Positions 41,168-41,264 of a stretch of 41,264 nt of DNA are shown one piece after another; position 1 is the first letter of the stretch; every line of letters starts with the position of its first letter. The DNA comes from Chloroflexi bacterium HGW-Chloroflexi-4 (GTDB lineage: Bacteria > Chloroflexota > Anaerolineae > Anaerolineales > Anaerolineaceae). The DNA lies in NCBI GenBank assembly GCA_002840715.1, contig PHBW01000024.1:1-41264 (forward strand). Direction: 5' to 3'. A program made the position numbers and the translations under genes. The notes under the pieces were generated by a model. That model was not told the origin of the DNA and ran no database searches. It was given only the letters and a program-made list of their open reading frames with translations.

Positions 41168-41191
41168 AAGAAAACTCCTAGAGAAATAAGG

Positions 41192-41225
41192 ATAAAGCAC
41201 CCGTGATTATCACTGGGTGCTTTAT
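41192..41225 (-). terminator. Terminator after the partial tRNA gene
   Basis: ATAAAGCACCC (41192-41202) and GGGTGCTTTAT (41215-41225) form a perfect 11-bp stem. On the minus strand it lies just after the tRNA 3' end and is followed by CCTTATTT. It would also lie in the glnS leader if transcription reads through. Confidence 0.7.
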
Positions 41226-41232
41226 GGTGAGG

Positions 41233-41264
41233 CTGAGGGCAAAGGATTCGAACCTCTATATGCA
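41233..41264 (-). tRNA. 3' end of a tRNA gene (identity not readable)
   Basis: The minus strand shows a T arm with loop TTCGAAT between AGAGG and CCTTT (41241-41257), followed by a 7-nt acceptor strand GCCCTCA and a discriminator G. CCA is not encoded. The anticodon lies outside the window, so the amino acid cannot be assigned. Confidence 0.6.

Overview
The window looks like a chromosomal segment of an anaerobic, heterotrophic member of the Chloroflexota, most like class Anaerolineae. This is inferred from gene content (YqeC, a corrinoid/RACE module, class III aminotransferases with a CoA-acylating aldehyde dehydrogenase, YtrA-type GntR with ABC genes, bacterial GlnS) and not from a marker-gene tree. 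I see no phage, complete insertion sequence, CRISPR array or rRNA. One partial tRNA lies at the right edge.

Layout. (1) 1-4104 is a molybdenum block: a leftward mop-moaD-moaA operon (moaA runs off the left edge) faces a rightward modB plus an unusual binding-protein fusion that joins a ModA domain to a class III (MolA/FecB-type) domain. (2) 4168-8067 holds a DUF364 protein, a PAP2-type membrane protein, a membrane-anchored beta-sandwich protein between two gene-poor spacers that carry diverged copies of one fragment, and yqeC. (3) 8186-10125 is an ABC exporter operon with its own YtrA-type GntR repressor and a clear promoter/operator. (4) 10421-13636 is a corrinoid module (corrinoid protein, DUF1638, RACE ferredoxin/ASKHA activator) with no methyltransferase in view. 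(5) 13701-16081 carries a GlsB-type membrane protein, an atypical class III aminotransferase and a small membrane protein. (6) 16205-25948 is an amine-catabolism island: patA and a sodium:solute symporter run left, while an Lrp/AsnC regulator, a polyamine-type APC permease, a saccharopine-dehydrogenase-like enzyme, a GABA-type aminotransferase and a CoA-acylating aldehyde dehydrogenase run right. (7) 26010-32303 has a chemoreceptor, a DUF1521 (self-cleaving domain) protein, a TerC-like protein, a GNAT and a GT-A-like protein. (8) 32523-41264 has nadC-nadA-nadB, a large PAS/GAF/HD-GYP protein, glnS and the end of a tRNA gene.

How it fits together. Region 1 and yqeC point to molybdoenzymes, including molybdenum hydroxylases, encoded elsewhere. 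Region 6 plausibly imports putrescine or related amines, transaminates them, and captures the resulting semialdehyde as a CoA thioester. Its divergent control region carries a mirror-symmetric set of four octamers, each pair exactly 31 bp apart, which is the clearest regulatory signal in the window. The most novel-looking single proteins are the fused dual-fold molybdate-binding lipoprotein (2197-4020) and the DUF1521 protein (28733-29674).
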